A stretch of DNA of 15,467 nucleotides from NCBI GenBank assembly GCA_003158885.1, contig PMLN01000245.1, forward strand, positions 774-16,240, written 5' to 3'. The stretch's first letter is position 1, and every line of letters begins with the position of its first letter. The notes beneath the pieces were generated by a model. The model searched no databases. It saw nothing but the letters and a program-made list of their open reading frames with translations, and was not told the origin of the DNA. Position numbers and translations under genes: made by a program. Source of the stretch: Anaerolineae bacterium (GTDB taxonomy: Bacteria; Chloroflexota; Anaerolineae; Anaerolineales; Villigracilaceae). This document shows, one piece after another, positions 15,160-15,467 of this stretch.

Positions 15160-15467
15160 TTATCCAATTTCAGCGATCACTGTTACGCTCTTAACATCAC
15201 CGGACGGGAACGGTATGACAGTCCCGCTGATTTTCCTGCCATCCACCTGGATGGAAACCTGGTTCCCTGCGCCCTTGCGCTTGACACTAATCTCATATCG
15301 AACGCCCCGATAACTGCGCAACACTTCAAATCCCTTCCAATCCGACGGGATAACCGGAGATACGGATAGGCCGTCAAATGTTGCGCGGATGCCGAGGATC
15401 CATTGCGTGATCGCCACATAATTCCAGGCCGCAGTGCCGGTCAGCCACGAATTCTTGGCTTCACCGT
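15160..15467 (-). CDS. GH94 glycoside phosphorylase, C-terminal end (cellobiose/chitobiose phosphorylase type), cut off by window edge
   Basis: The frame is open from the right edge to a TAA at 15162-15160, giving the last 101 residues or so. The segment SWLTGTAAWNYVAITQWILGI and the following stretch DGLSVSPVIPSDWKGFEVLRSYRG match the conserved C-terminal part of the (alpha/alpha)6-barrel and tail of GH94 enzymes (formerly GT36), which split beta-linked disaccharides or longer glycans with phosphate to give a sugar 1-phosphate. The catalytic Asp and most of the specificity region lie outside the window, so cellobiose, chitobiose, laminaribiose or cyclic-glucan-related activity cannot be told apart. 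Its downstream neighbour on the same strand is the small cupin. Confidence 0.88.
   Translation of the reverse strand, partial: GEAKNSWLTGTAAWNYVAITQWILGIRATFDGLSVSPVIPSDWKGFEVLRSYRGVRYEISVKRKGAGNQVSIQVDGRKISGTVIPFPSGDVKSVTVIAEIG

Overview
The window is a bacterial chromosome segment with dense coding, about 57% G+C by eye. The intergenic DNA carries inverted repeats built from CACAGAG and GTAGGGGCAC words. Together with the gene types (heterodimeric Lmr/Bmr-type exporter with MarR, FtsX-type exporter with a lipoprotein adaptor, DMSO-reductase-type enzyme with a fused FeS/anchor subunit, GH94 phosphorylase with a small cupin), this most resembles an anaerobic or facultative Chloroflexota (Anaerolineae-like) genome. 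That placement is inference; no rRNA or marker gene is present.

Region 1 (1-4744, minus strand): a MarR-controlled multidrug-exporter operon, read marR (4664-4221), ABC half-transporter A (4040-1800), ABC half-transporter B (1803 to beyond base 1). The two ABC proteins are complementary. A has a degenerate Walker B/H-loop but a perfect signature; B has a perfect Walker B/H-loop but a degenerate signature. This is the asymmetric arrangement known from TM287/288, LmrCD and BmrCD. A near-consensus promoter and two inverted repeats lie directly upstream of marR and look like an autoregulatory control region.

Region 2 (4745-5154): intergenic DNA. It holds a long nested inverted repeat, then a good forward promoter, then a strong intrinsic terminator only 12 bases before the next start codon. 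The terminator looks like an attenuator in the leader of region 3.

Region 3 (5155-10753, plus strand): a four-gene exporter operon: two paralogous MacB/LolD-type ATPases, an 810-residue FtsX-family permease with two fused halves, and a lipoprotein membrane-fusion adaptor. The second ATPase is fused to a C-terminal cyclic-nucleotide-binding-like domain and has an altered ABC signature (STGQ). The first three genes are joined by ATGA overlaps. A single-chain two-half permease matched to two non-identical ATPases suggests a built-in asymmetric machine, with the sensor domain as a possible regulator. This is the most unusual system in the window.

Region 4 (10799-14604, minus strand): a membrane oxidoreductase of the DMSO-reductase family: a molybdopterin catalytic subunit without a visible Tat signal, and a fused four-cluster ferredoxin/membrane-anchor subunit. 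Both proteins contain short low-complexity segments encoded by repeat-like DNA.

Region 5 (14713-15467, minus strand): a small cupin protein and, upstream of it, the C-terminal end of a GH94 glycoside phosphorylase that runs off the right edge.
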